From assembly GCF_016862935.1 (NCBI RefSeq), contig NZ_BONX01000019.1:1-64000 (forward strand): 64,000 bases of DNA, read 5' to 3'. Source of the DNA: Plantactinospora mayteni (GTDB taxonomy: Bacteria > Actinomycetota > Actinomycetes > Mycobacteriales > Micromonosporaceae). The notes under the pieces were generated by a model. It was given only the letters and a program-made list of their open reading frames with translations, was not told the DNA's origin and ran no database searches. The translations under genes and the position numbers were made by a program. This document shows, piece after piece, positions 33,785-42,253 of the stretch (within the stretch, counting starts at the first letter, position 1; the number at the start of each line of letters is the position of its first letter).

Positions 33785-34584
33785 TGCGTACCCGGATTCG
33801 ACCCGCCGCCGTCGCGGCAGCCCTGGCGGTACCGGCCATCCTGGCCGGAGTGCTGTACCCGGCCGCCGCACTTGCCGAGCCCACCCCGTCACCCGGAGCG
33901 ACTCCGCTGGATCGGGCCGGCACGTCCTTCCTCAGCGCCGCACCGGTCACCGCCGGCCAACCGGTACGCCTCGACGCCTCGACCGGCGACTACCTGTACT
34001 GGTCGTTCCCCGGGGAGGCCGGCGACGTGACGGAGATCGCGGCGACACTCCGCTTTCCCGGGGACGCGAAGCGGTCCGGCCCGTCGACGTGGAGCATCGA
34101 GGTGTTCGACGGGCTGCGCCGCAGGCAGGCGTGCACGGCAGGCACGCAGACGCCGACGGCCGCCAAGGACGCCACCGAGGTACGCCTCGGCTGCGTACTG
34201 CGCCGGGTACGGTCCTGGGCCGAGCCGTGGTCCGGCGACCCGCTGCCCGGGACGTACTACGCCAAGCTGTCGGTCGTCGAGCTGCCGGAGGCGGACCTCG
34301 GTCTGCCGGTCGAGGTCGACCTGCTGCTCGGAACCACGGACGCTGGGTCCAGCGCCGACGACGGCGAGCTGCGGGCGCCGCTGGCTCCGCCGGCCCGGCC
34401 CGGCGCGGTGCTGACCTCGGCGGACGGGTCCGGTGCGTCACCCAGCCCGGCGGCGGTCGCCGACGGCGGCACCTTCGACTGGGTACCGGCGTTCTCGACC
34501 CGTTGGATCTGGACCACGATCGGTGGGGTACTGGCGGCGGTGGCCGGAGTGTTCGGCTTCTCGCTGACCTGGCGCCGCCGCTGA
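33784..34584 (+). CDS. Exported membrane-anchored protein paired with the vWA protein
   Basis: The 266-residue protein has a signal peptide (AAVAAALAVPAILAGVLYPAAALA), a single extracytoplasmic domain with paired cysteines (QACTAG and LGCVLR), a Pro/Ser-rich linker, and a C-terminal helix (TIGGVLAAVAGVFGFSLTW) ending RRR. The core (TAGQPVRLDASTGDYLYWSFPG) resembles the second domain of its vWA neighbour, so the two may share a fold. I know no named family. ATG 33784 overlaps the vWA stop, so the pair is translated together. Confidence 0.75.
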   Translation: MRTRIRPAAVAAALAVPAILAGVLYPAAALAEPTPSPGATPLDRAGTSFLSAAPVTAGQPVRLDASTGDYLYWSFPGEAGDVTEIAATLRFPGDAKRSGPSTWSIEVFDGLRRRQACTAGTQTPTAAKDATEVRLGCVLRRVRSWAEPWSGDPLPGTYYAKLSVVELPEADLGLPVEVDLLLGTTDAGSSADDGELRAPLAPPARPGAVLTSADGSGASPSPAAVADGGTFDWVPAFSTRWIWTTIGGVLAAVAGVFGFSLTWRRR

Positions 34585-34944
34585 GCAGTCCGCAGCCCGG
34601 GGCCCTCCCCGACCCGGGAAGGCCCCCGGCACGGACGGCGACCGCTGCCCGTCGGGCGATGCCGCCGGCATCACCCGACATACCGGCGCAACCGTCCGGC
34701 CGGCGGCTTCATCGTGATCGACAAGGCCACCAACCGTACGGTCGGGGCCGGAATGATCGTCGAGGCCGGCTGACCGGTTGTAGCACGGGGCCGAGTCCCA
34801 AGGGCCGCCGGACGAGCCAGCTACCGAGCGCCACACGCCGGTGACCCGGGCGCGCGGATGGACACGCAGACTACGCTGGGATGCCTGCCGCTGCCCCGCC
34901 CGGGCCAGGAACAGCGGCATGGACCTGACAGGGGGCGTGCACCG
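34585..34944. other. 360-bp gap holding the cysN scar
   Basis: Apart from the cysN-like fragment at 34681-34773 there is no convincing gene. Plus-strand reading before the pglW-like start (from ATG 34858) is open, but its codons look non-coding. Confidence 0.5.
34681..34773 (+). pseudogene. Remnant of a cysN 3' end
   Basis: The reading YRRNRPAGGFIVIDKATNRT and onwards, ending EAG-stop, matches the last 31 codons of the intact cysN (32319-32411), with five residue differences. There is no start codon or ribosome-binding site. The vWA gene pair lies exactly between the two cysN ends. This is what an insertion, or a recombination with a diverged cysN allele, would leave behind. Confidence 0.8.
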
Positions 34945-37900
34945 ATGCAGGACGGCCGGTGGACGACGATAACGCCGTCGCAGTTCGACCACGAACGGGC
35001 GGCGTTGGAGTACATCCGCCGGCATCTGCCCGACGCCGAGCCATACCGGGCCTGGTCGAACTTCACCTTCACCGCCGATACCGGTCATGTCTACGAGATC
35101 GACCTGCTGGTGGCAGCCCGGAGCGGCCTCTACCTCATCGAGATCAAGAGCCTGCACGGCCGGCTGACCAACAGCGGTCCGAACTGGATAGCGGACAACC
35201 AGAAGTCCGTCCGGACCTTCGACAACCCGCTGCACCTGGCCGACCTCAAGGCCAAGCGGCTCCGCTCGCTGCTCGACCGGCAGGCCGCGAAGCAGAAGCT
35301 CAAGGTGAGGCTTCCGTTCATCCAGGGCGCGGTGTTCCTCTCCGCACCCGATCTCCAGGTCCAGCTCGACGAGCATCAGCTGCACTGGGTGTACGGCCCA
35401 GAGCCGAATCCAGGACAGCCGGCCGGGCCACTGCCGGGGATCTGGACCGGGCTGCTCGGCGCGTTACCCCGCGACGAGCGCCGCCAGGTGACGCCGGACC
35501 TGTCGAAGGCGCTGCCCAAGCTCCTCAAGGAGGTGGGCATCGCGCGAAGCCGCCGGTACGAGCAGGTCGGCTCGTGGCAGCTCGAGGCCAAGCCGTTCGA
35601 TGTCGGCCCGACCTGGCAGGATCATCTGGCGGAGCACGCCCAGTTCGCGCACGAGCACCGCCGGATCCGGATCTACCTGTTGGAACGCAACTCCGCCAAG
35701 GCGGAACGGGCCAGCATCGAGCGAGCCGCCCGGCGGGAGATGATCGCCCTGCACGGGATCAGCCATCCCGGCATCGTGCAGGTCGACACGATGGAGCCGC
35801 ACGAGGGCGGCCCGGCACTCATCTTTCGGCACGATCCCCGCGCGGTCCGGCTCGACCACTTCATGGTGCAGCACGGCGAGCGCCTCGACGTGGGTACCCG
35901 GATCGGGATGGTCCGGCAACTGGTGGAGGCCATCGGTTACGCCCACGGCCGGCGTCTCCACCACCGGAGCCTCTCCGCCCGCGGAGTGCTGGTCATGCCG
36001 GGCCAGCGGCAGCGAGGAGAGCCGGAAGAGGCTGCGTGGCTGCGCCCACACCTCCAGATCAGCGACTGGCAGGCGGCCACCCGTGGACCGGACTCGGTCG
36101 GCGGGAGCGCGGACGCGCTGCGCATCTCCCAGTCGTCGCGGCTCGGGCCGCACCTGGAACGTTCCGCAGAGGCGTACCTGGCGCCGGAGTTGAGCGCACC
36201 GTTGCCGGACCCGGTGGCGCTGGACGTCTTCGGTTTGGGCACCCTCGCCTATCTCCTGCTGTCTGGTCAGCCGCCGGCAGCCAGCCGGGCCGAACTGCTG
36301 GCCCGGCTGGCGAAGGAGGACGGTCTACGCCCGTCGTCGATGGTCGACTCGGTCTCGGAGTTCATGGACGAGCTGGTGCAGGCGGCCACCACTCCGATAC
36401 CGGCTCGCCGGCTCTCCTCGGTGGCCGAGCTGCTGGAGATGCTCCAACTGGTCGAGGAGGAGTTCACCGCACCTCCGTCCGTCGCCGAGGAAGAGATCGA
36501 CGTCCTCGAGGCGAAGATCGGAGACACGGTAGCCGACTGGCAGATCAAGAAAAAGCTCGGCACCGGTTCGACCTCCCGGGCCTTCCTGGCGCAGAACACC
36601 CGTACCGGCGCCCTGGAGGTGCTGAAGGTCGCGCTCTCCGACGAGAAAGCGAACCGGCTGGTGCACGAGGCCCGGGTGCTGCGAGGGCTGCACAAGGACT
36701 CCCGGGTGATCCGGCTGGCCCGGGAGGATCCGATCCCTGTGCCGCCACGCACGATGATCGTGCTGGAGCACGCTGGCGAGGTGACACTGGCTCGGAAGCT
36801 TCGTGAGGACGGCCGGCTCACCGTCGATGAGTTGGAGACGTACTCCGACTATCTGTTCGGGGCGGTCGACCACCTTCAGGGCGAGGGGATCTTCCACCGG
36901 GACATCAAACCGGACAACATCGCGATCAGGATCCGGCCGAACCGTACCCGGCAACTCGTCCTCTTCGACTTCTCGCTCGCCGCACTGCCGGTCGACGAGA
37001 TCGAGGCGGGCACGCCCCGGTATATCGACCCTTTCCTCGGCACCACCACGCGGCCGGTCTACGACGAGCAGGCCGAGCGGTACGCGGTCGCGGTCACCCT
37101 GCACGAGATGGCCTCTGGCGAGATTCCGGTCTGGGGCGACGACCACACCAACCCGCTACACACCGAGGGGCCGCCGGTACTCGCGGTCGAGGCGTTCGAC
37201 CCGGCGATCCGCAACGCACTGGTCGGCTTCTTCCACCGGGCACTGCATCGGGACGCCACGCGGCGGCACGCGTCGCTGAAGGAGATGCGGGACGCCTGGC
37301 AGCAGGCGTTCCGGCAGTCCGACCACACCGCCCCGGTCGGCTCGGACCACCCGGACGCCGAAGTCGAGACGACGGTCGCGGACCGCGACGAGGCGGCAGC
37401 CAAGGCTACCCGGGCAACCGTACTCGAAGCCTCCGGCCTCACCCCTCGGGCGGTGTCGGCGGCGCACCGGCTCGACGCGACCACCGTCGGCGACCTGCTC
37501 GGGCTGGGTTCGAAGCAGTTGTTCACCTTGCCGGGTCTCGGCGCCAAGACCCGGGGTGAGTTGCAGCAACGGCTGCGGGACTGGCGCGCCCGACTAGGCG
37601 AGCCGGATTCCACGGCGTTGCCGTCGCGGAACCGCACGGAGGCAAAGGCTGAGATCGCCGCCGAGACGATACGGGGGGAGGCAGAGCCGGGCCACGACGG
37701 CAGGTCGTCAGCGGACCTCGCCCGGGTCGGGCTCGACGCGGTCACTGCCTTCCTGGTACCGCAGCATCCGAACCAGAAGCAGGTAGAGGCGGTACGACTG
37801 CTGCTCGGCCTGCCCGACGAGTCGGGTCACCTGTCGGACCTGCCACCGTGGCCGTTGCAGGCCCAGGTGGCGAAGCGGATCGAGGTGACCGCGGGCCGGG

Positions 37901-39351
37901 TGGCGCAGTACCTGATGGCCGAGCGCAAGCGCTGGTACGCCGATCCGGTGCTGGCCAGCGTTCGCGCCGAGTTGATCACCCTGCTCGCCGAGAGCGGCCG
38001 GGTGATGAAGGCGACCGAGCTGGCCACCGCATTGTTGATGCGGCGAGGTTCGGCAGAACAGGCGGAGCCGGTACGCCGGGCGGTCGCGCTGGCGGTGGTC
38101 CGGGCGGCGGTCGAGATCGACCCGCTGTCGGCGGAGCCGAGGTTTGCCGCACGACGGCACGGCGATCCGGCGCCGGATAGTCGGAATCGGAACCGTCTCC
38201 TGATCGCCCTGGAGGTGGCGACCGACGAATCGCCGGACACGCCGTCCGCACCCGCCCTGCTCGACCTCGCCGACGCGCTCGGGAAGGCGGCGGACCGGCT
38301 CGCCGAGCTGGAAGTGTTGCCGAGCCCGGCGACGGTGCTGCGTGAGCTGGCCGCCGTCACCGGAAACGTCGGCGACGGCGGCTTCCGGCTCGACGACCGG
38401 CGGATGGTGCAGTTAGCTGCGGTGGCTTCGGCGCGGGCGGCGGCCTCACCCCGGCTGGAGATCTATCCCCGCGACCTCGACCCGGTACGGGCGCTGCGGC
38501 TGACCCAGGCCGGCCTGGTGCCGCCGTCGGTCGGTAACCGGCCCGCCGAGCTGCGCGAGAAGGACATCCAGGAGCGGGTCCGGGCACGGTTTCCCGAGAT
38601 GCCGTCGTTGCCGAGTCATCCCCGGTTGGATCATCTCCTTGCCGAGGCCGGGTTCCCGCTGATCTACCGGAACAGGGCCTATCACGCCCGACCGGGGACC
38701 GGCTCGTCGACCAGGATGTCGTCGCACCGACGGCGGTCGACCGACACCAGGATGACGGTATGGAACGCGGCCTCCCCGGAGCTGGCCGCCGCGCTTCGGG
38801 CCGAGCAGCAACTCGTCCGTACCGGCGAGGAGGGCGGGTTCAGGGCGTTGACGGTGCGCACCGACCGGTATCCGGACGCCCAGCAGGAACTGGTCAACCG
38901 GCTGAACGCCCGCGCGTGCAATGTGGCGGGCCGGTTCCTGGCGCAGTTGCGTACCCTGGTCGAGGCCCGACCGAAGCCGACCTGGGAGACGGTGCTCGCC
39001 GCCGACGCGGCCGACCCGAACTCCCGGGACGCGTTGAAGCTCGCCGAGTTCGCGGCCCGGACCTGGCAGCAGCTCCGGCCGGAACTGCTGGCCCTGCCGG
39101 ACCGCCGGCTGCCGCTGCTGCTCTTCGACGCCGCGCCGCTGGCCCGGTACGGCGCGATGGAGTTGCTGGAGGAGTTGGCGGACCTGGCCCGGGGCGGGGC
39201 GGGCGCGGTGTGGCTGCTCTGCCCGGTGGAGGATCCGGGCCAGCTTCCTCGGCTCGACGCTGCCGTGGTGCCGGTGGCCCAGGACGAGTGGGTCACGCTG
39301 CCGGACGCCTGGGTGGCGAACGAACACCGGAACGGCCGACCGCCCCGGTGA
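34945..39351 (+). CDS. pglW: PglW-like NERD/serine-threonine kinase protein (type 2 BREX)
   Basis: This 1468-residue protein has the layout of BREX PglW. It begins with a NERD nuclease-like domain (residues 10-140; D53 and the E66-I-K68 motif intact). A kinase-like domain follows (~205-500) in which the catalytic loop is HHRSLSARG and DFG is SDW, so it is a pseudokinase. The second kinase looks complete (~530-790: GTGSTSRAF, Lys in EVLKVAL, HRDIKPDN at 651, FDFS for DFG). Next comes a helix-hairpin-helix segment (~853, LPGLGAKTRGELQQRL) and a long C-terminal region. ATG 34945 has a GGGGGC site; ATG 34858 would add 29 poor-looking residues. Its usual partners pglX, pglY and pglZ are absent. 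Confidence 0.82.
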   Translation: MQDGRWTTITPSQFDHERAALEYIRRHLPDAEPYRAWSNFTFTADTGHVYEIDLLVAARSGLYLIEIKSLHGRLTNSGPNWIADNQKSVRTFDNPLHLADLKAKRLRSLLDRQAAKQKLKVRLPFIQGAVFLSAPDLQVQLDEHQLHWVYGPEPNPGQPAGPLPGIWTGLLGALPRDERRQVTPDLSKALPKLLKEVGIARSRRYEQVGSWQLEAKPFDVGPTWQDHLAEHAQFAHEHRRIRIYLLERNSAKAERASIERAARREMIALHGISHPGIVQVDTMEPHEGGPALIFRHDPRAVRLDHFMVQHGERLDVGTRIGMVRQLVEAIGYAHGRRLHHRSLSARGVLVMPGQRQRGEPEEAAWLRPHLQISDWQAATRGPDSVGGSADALRISQSSRLGPHLERSAEAYLAPELSAPLPDPVALDVFGLGTLAYLLLSGQPPAASRAELLARLAKEDGLRPSSMVDSVSEFMDELVQAATTPIPARRLSSVAELLEMLQLVEEEFTAPPSVAEEEIDVLEAKIGDTVADWQIKKKLGTGSTSRAFLAQNTRTGALEVLKVALSDEKANRLVHEARVLRGLHKDSRVIRLAREDPIPVPPRTMIVLEHAGEVTLARKLREDGRLTVDELETYSDYLFGAVDHLQGEGIFHRDIKPDNIAIRIRPNRTRQLVLFDFSLAALPVDEIEAGTPRYIDPFLGTTTRPVYDEQAERYAVAVTLHEMASGEIPVWGDDHTNPLHTEGPPVLAVEAFDPAIRNALVGFFHRALHRDATRRHASLKEMRDAWQQAFRQSDHTAPVGSDHPDAEVETTVADRDEAAAKATRATVLEASGLTPRAVSAAHRLDATTVGDLLGLGSKQLFTLPGLGAKTRGELQQRLRDWRARLGEPDSTALPSRNRTEAKAEIAAETIRGEAEPGHDGRSSADLARVGLDAVTAFLVPQHPNQKQVEAVRLLLGLPDESGHLSDLPPWPLQAQVAKRIEVTAGRVAQYLMAERKRWYADPVLASVRAELITLLAESGRVMKATELATALLMRRGSAEQAEPVRRAVALAVVRAAVEIDPLSAEPRFAARRHGDPAPDSRNRNRLLIALEVATDESPDTPSAPALLDLADALGKAADRLAELEVLPSPATVLRELAAVTGNVGDGGFRLDDRRMVQLAAVASARAAASPRLEIYPRDLDPVRALRLTQAGLVPPSVGNRPAELREKDIQERVRARFPEMPSLPSHPRLDHLLAEAGFPLIYRNRAYHARPGTGSSTRMSSHRRRSTDTRMTVWNAASPELAAALRAEQQLVRTGEEGGFRALTVRTDRYPDAQQELVNRLNARACNVAGRFLAQLRTLVEARPKPTWETVLAADAADPNSRDALKLAEFAARTWQQLRPELLALPDRRLPLLLFDAAPLARYGAMELLEELADLARGGAGAVWLLCPVEDPGQLPRLDAAVVPVAQDEWVTLPDAWVANEHRNGRPPR

Positions 39352-39371
39352 CCGAGCCGGCCCCTGACGAT

Positions 39372-39758
39372 TCAGTGGACGGCCAGGGCGTCTACTTGCA
39401 CTCGGAAACTGGGACCGACGAGCCCGGCGACGAACAGGATGCTCAGGGTCGGTTTGTGGCGGACGAGCCAGCGGGCGAGCTCTGCTCGCAGCCGATCCAT
39501 GTCGATGTCGCCGACAAGGTAGATGGTCAGCTTTACGACATCCTTGACCTGCAGGCCAGCGGCGAACAGGTTCCAACGGACGTTGTCGAGCGCGATCACC
39601 AGTTGTTCGATCGAGTCGTCCGGCACATGTCCGCCAGGTCGGATCCCGAGCTGGCCGGAGAGCACCAACCAGCGCGGTGAGCCAACCTCGGCCTGGTGGT
39701 GGAAACCGGCGATCGGCGGGTGCACCCGGTTGGGCGAGGGGTTGTAGAACCTTGTCAT
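39372..39758 (-). CDS. Rid-family (YjgF/YER057c/UK114) protein
   Basis: The 128-residue protein has the chorismate-mutase-like Rid fold: VLSGQLGIRPGG near residue 33, the helix IEQLVIALDNVRWNLFAAGLQVKDVVKLTIYLVGD, and the last strand FRVQVDALAVH. Rid proteins form trimers and deaminate reactive enamines or imines, but a subset are non-catalytic. Here the usual catalytic Arg region reads PTLSILFVAGLVGPSFRVQ, so the activity is uncertain. It is last in the minus-strand block inserted between pglW and brxD. GTG 39761 is an equal start option. Confidence 0.75.
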   Translation of the reverse strand: MTRFYNPSPNRVHPPIAGFHHQAEVGSPRWLVLSGQLGIRPGGHVPDDSIEQLVIALDNVRWNLFAAGLQVKDVVKLTIYLVGDIDMDRLRAELARWLVRHKPTLSILFVAGLVGPSFRVQVDALAVH

Positions 39759-39764
39759 CACGAA

Positions 39765-40499
39765 TCAGTTCGGTCCGGTCCGGGAGAGGTGGGACACCGC
39801 CTCCTTGGTGATGGCTTCCGCGAACTCACGAAGGAAGGCGAGAACCTGCTCGATCTGCGGGGTAGGTGCCCGAGCATGCAGATCCGTGTTGACGAGAAGG
39901 TTTCCATGCCGGAGTTCGTAGATCACCTCTACGGCAGCAGCGTCGAGGTTCTCAATGCTCGGGTACTCTTTCGGATCCATCGGGAGCATCAACTGGACGT
40001 AGACCCCTTCGTCCCACCAGCCACTGATCTGCTGGGATGACGCATTGAACTGGCCGGCTCGTTCGTGAGTCTTCAGCGAGAACACCTTCGACTCGTGGTC
40101 GCGTTCGGCATCCTCGTGAGTCGGGTGGGTCCGCAGACTGACGGTACCCCTCGGTTCAAACTTCCCGATCTCGGTGCGGAAGCGATCACTCTCGTCATAG
40201 GCACTGACGCCGCAGTTCAGGTAGACGTCGCTACCACGCGTGTCGAACGTTACTGTCGGATCGTCGGAGGATCTGAGTTTCAGGCCGGACTCCGCCGCGA
40301 CCTCTGCCATCTTCATGCCCTCGCACATGTCTGCGGCTGGCTGCCCATACGTTACGCGTGGCTCTTGGGTCTTGGTCGGCTCCGGGCCGGAATCGCATCC
40401 GCTCATCACGAGGGCGGCCACGGCGGCCAGTGCTGTCCAGCGTCGAGCGATGGGATAGCGGGTTCGACGGCGCACGTGCATGCCGACAACTCCGTTCAT
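39765..40499 (-). CDS. DUF3558-like lipoprotein
   Basis: The 244-residue exported lipoprotein has a basic N-terminus, a hydrophobic stretch and lipobox VMSGC (Cys near residue 35), then a Pro/Thr linker. The single globular domain contains ADMCEGMKMAEVAAESGL and NCGVSAYDESDRF, with two Cys that could pair. This pattern fits the actinobacterial DUF3558 lipoproteins common around ESX clusters. ATG 40499 overlaps the upstream ESX-like gene stop as ATGA; the alternative ATG 40481 would shorten the signal peptide. Confidence 0.7.
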   Translation of the reverse strand: MNGVVGMHVRRRTRYPIARRWTALAAVAALVMSGCDSGPEPTKTQEPRVTYGQPAADMCEGMKMAEVAAESGLKLRSSDDPTVTFDTRGSDVYLNCGVSAYDESDRFRTEIGKFEPRGTVSLRTHPTHEDAERDHESKVFSLKTHERAGQFNASSQQISGWWDEGVYVQLMLPMDPKEYPSIENLDAAAVEVIYELRHGNLLVNTDLHARAPTPQIEQVLAFLREFAEAITKEAVSHLSRTGPN

Positions 40500-41608
40500 T
40501 GGGCCTGCGGTAGATAGAAGTCACTGCTGTTGGTGCCGTCGAGCAGCCGGGGCTGTGGGGGCACCAGACGTCCGTCCTTGCCGTCCGGGACATCCCGGAT
40601 CACGTCCATCCGGAAGAGGACGGTCTGCACGTCGTCGTTGAGGGCGTAGTACTGCCTCTCCGAGTTCTCATCGATCAGCGTGATGGCATCGGTCAAGGCG
40701 TGGAGTAGTTCTTCGGCGGTGCCTCCGGTCAGGGCATGCTCATCCATGGGGTTTGGTGCTGCGGCGCTCGTCACTGCGGAGGCGCTGGCGCTGGCCATGT
40801 CGAGGCTGTTGGCCCAGAGATCCCGGCCTTTTGCCATGGGTACGAACGCGCTGACGATGATCATGACGTGCTTGGTGGACTGCTCCTGCTGCTGCGCTGC
40901 CGCCTGCTGGGGGCGTCGGTGCAACTGTTCCAGGAGCGCCTCGCGGGTGGCGTGCAGCACGTTCATCAGGCTCTGCTGGGTGAGGCCGACGGTGGTGTGC
41001 GCGGCCTCCAGGCCGGCGACGAGCGAGGCGAGCATCCGTTGATGGCTTGCCAGGGTGTGCTCGAACGGGTCGTAGAAGTTGCTGGCAAAATCTTCGGCCG
41101 CCTCACCGGACCAGTTGCCTAGGCTAAACCGCAGCTTGCCGAAATCGTGGGGCACGAAGTCCTCCAACCGTGCCAGTGCGTCCCGCACCGGTTGTATGAT
41201 CTCGTTGAGATAGACGGATCCGGTGGGATGAGCCAGGGGTTTGACCATCGTTCTGATCGAGTCCATGTTGTCCGAAGCCCATCCTGCGGCCTTCGTCTGG
41301 TACTCCTCGACCTGCTTCTGGATCTCCTCCTCTATCGAATCCTGCCAGATCAGGCGTGGCGGGAACGGCGGCGGCACGCGCCACATACGGCTGAAGGAGA
41401 CCGTCCCGGTGAACTCCACATTGATCCAGGAACCGGGCGCGCTCCCGAGAGCGGCTACCTCGGCGAAGATGTCGAACGAACTGGACTCGATCTCTTGCAT
41501 GTACGCGAACACCTGGTCGATGTAGTGCAACTCGGCCAGGTAGGTGCCGATCTCGTTCAGGTATTGGTGCATCTGGCGATAGTCGAAGGGGATCGAGTTG
41601 TCGACCAT
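40496..41608 (-). CDS. ESX/WXG100-related secreted-type protein, 370 aa
   Basis: The protein is mostly helical and lacks a signal peptide. A WxG-like hairpin is seen in KLRFSLGNWSGEAAEDFASNFYDPFEH near residue 175. The helical segments resemble long ESX substrates, and a hydrophilic C-terminal tail follows. A Gln-rich run (RRPQQAAAQQQEQSTK, near 245) precedes a hydrophobic-to-Ala/Ser stretch. It lies 21 bp after the 165-aa gene and is coupled to the lipoprotein by ATGA. It may be a type VII secretion substrate; no toxin domain is recognisable. Confidence 0.65.
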   Translation of the reverse strand: MVDNSIPFDYRQMHQYLNEIGTYLAELHYIDQVFAYMQEIESSSFDIFAEVAALGSAPGSWINVEFTGTVSFSRMWRVPPPFPPRLIWQDSIEEEIQKQVEEYQTKAAGWASDNMDSIRTMVKPLAHPTGSVYLNEIIQPVRDALARLEDFVPHDFGKLRFSLGNWSGEAAEDFASNFYDPFEHTLASHQRMLASLVAGLEAAHTTVGLTQQSLMNVLHATREALLEQLHRRPQQAAAQQQEQSTKHVMIIVSAFVPMAKGRDLWANSLDMASASASAVTSAAAPNPMDEHALTGGTAEELLHALTDAITLIDENSERQYYALNDDVQTVLFRMDVIRDVPDGKDGRLVPPQPRLLDGTNSSDFYLPQAQ

Positions 41609-41629
41609 GGCGTCTCCCGTCTGGCCAGG

Positions 41630-42127
41630 TCAGTCAACGACGTTGCGGGGAATGCGGGGATCTGCCAGGGGTGGATCCCCGGGGGCCGGGGGATCGGGCG
41701 GGGCGAGGGCGGGACGCTCGTAGTCCGACGCGTTGTTGCCCAGGAGCCGGCTGAACTCCTTGGCAGCCCCCTCGTCCGTGGCGGCGTACCGGTCGGCGAT
41801 CGTGACCAGCGCGGCGCCGACCTCCGACATCCGCAGCGAGGTCAGCCGCAGCACGTCCTGCACCTCGGCGCGCAACTCCAGCAGACGCTGCTGGGCCGGG
41901 CCGATGCCCCGCTCGGGCAGGTCGAACTGTCCTTCCATCGCCCCGGCCGTCCGATGCACCATCACGGCCACGTCGGCGTAGGTCTTGGCGATCTGGGGTA
42001 GCTCGTTGCGGCCGGACCGGTAGAGGTAGTAGAGGTGGGCGCCGAGTTCCCTACCCGAGCCGACATCGCCGACGCTGCCGTCCGCGCCGCGATACTCCGG
42101 CCGCCATCCCGGCTCGGTTGTCTCCAT
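41630..42127 (-). CDS. ESX-like helical partner protein, 165 aa
   Basis: A helical protein (LPQIAKTYADVAVMVHRTAGAM; QQRLLELRAEVQDVLRLTSLRMSEVGAALVTIADRYAATDEGAAKEF) with the spacing of ESX/WXG100 hairpins. It has a Pro-rich tail and no signal peptide. It probably pairs with the 370-aa protein downstream. It is first after a promoter-like site at 42168-42197. Function is inferred from shape and neighbours only. Confidence 0.6.
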   Translation of the reverse strand: METTEPGWRPEYRGADGSVGDVGSGRELGAHLYYLYRSGRNELPQIAKTYADVAVMVHRTAGAMEGQFDLPERGIGPAQQRLLELRAEVQDVLRLTSLRMSEVGAALVTIADRYAATDEGAAKEFSRLLGNNASDYERPALAPPDPPAPGDPPLADPRIPRNVVD

Positions 42128-42167
42128 GATCCCGTTACCCCCGATTACAGGTGAAATTGCCTCGGAG

Positions 42168-42197
42168 GTTATAGCACGATGCGCGACTGTCTCGTCA
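42168..42197 (-). promoter_or_regulatory. Promoter candidate for the left ESX operon
   Basis: On the minus strand, TGACGA (42197-42192) and TATAAC (42173-42168) are 18 bp apart, with the first ESX gene starting 41 bp downstream. The region is unusually AT-rich for this window. Confidence 0.45.
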
Positions 42198-42253
42198 CCC
42201 TACAGTCGGGAACCTGTGGATAACCTCGATGCTCGTACCACCCGGCCCTCCGA

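Noticed and set aside
34858-34944. A longer start for the PglW-like protein
   Set aside because: The 29 extra residues are low-complexity, have no ribosome-binding site and precede the family-like start MQDGRWTTITPSQFDHE.
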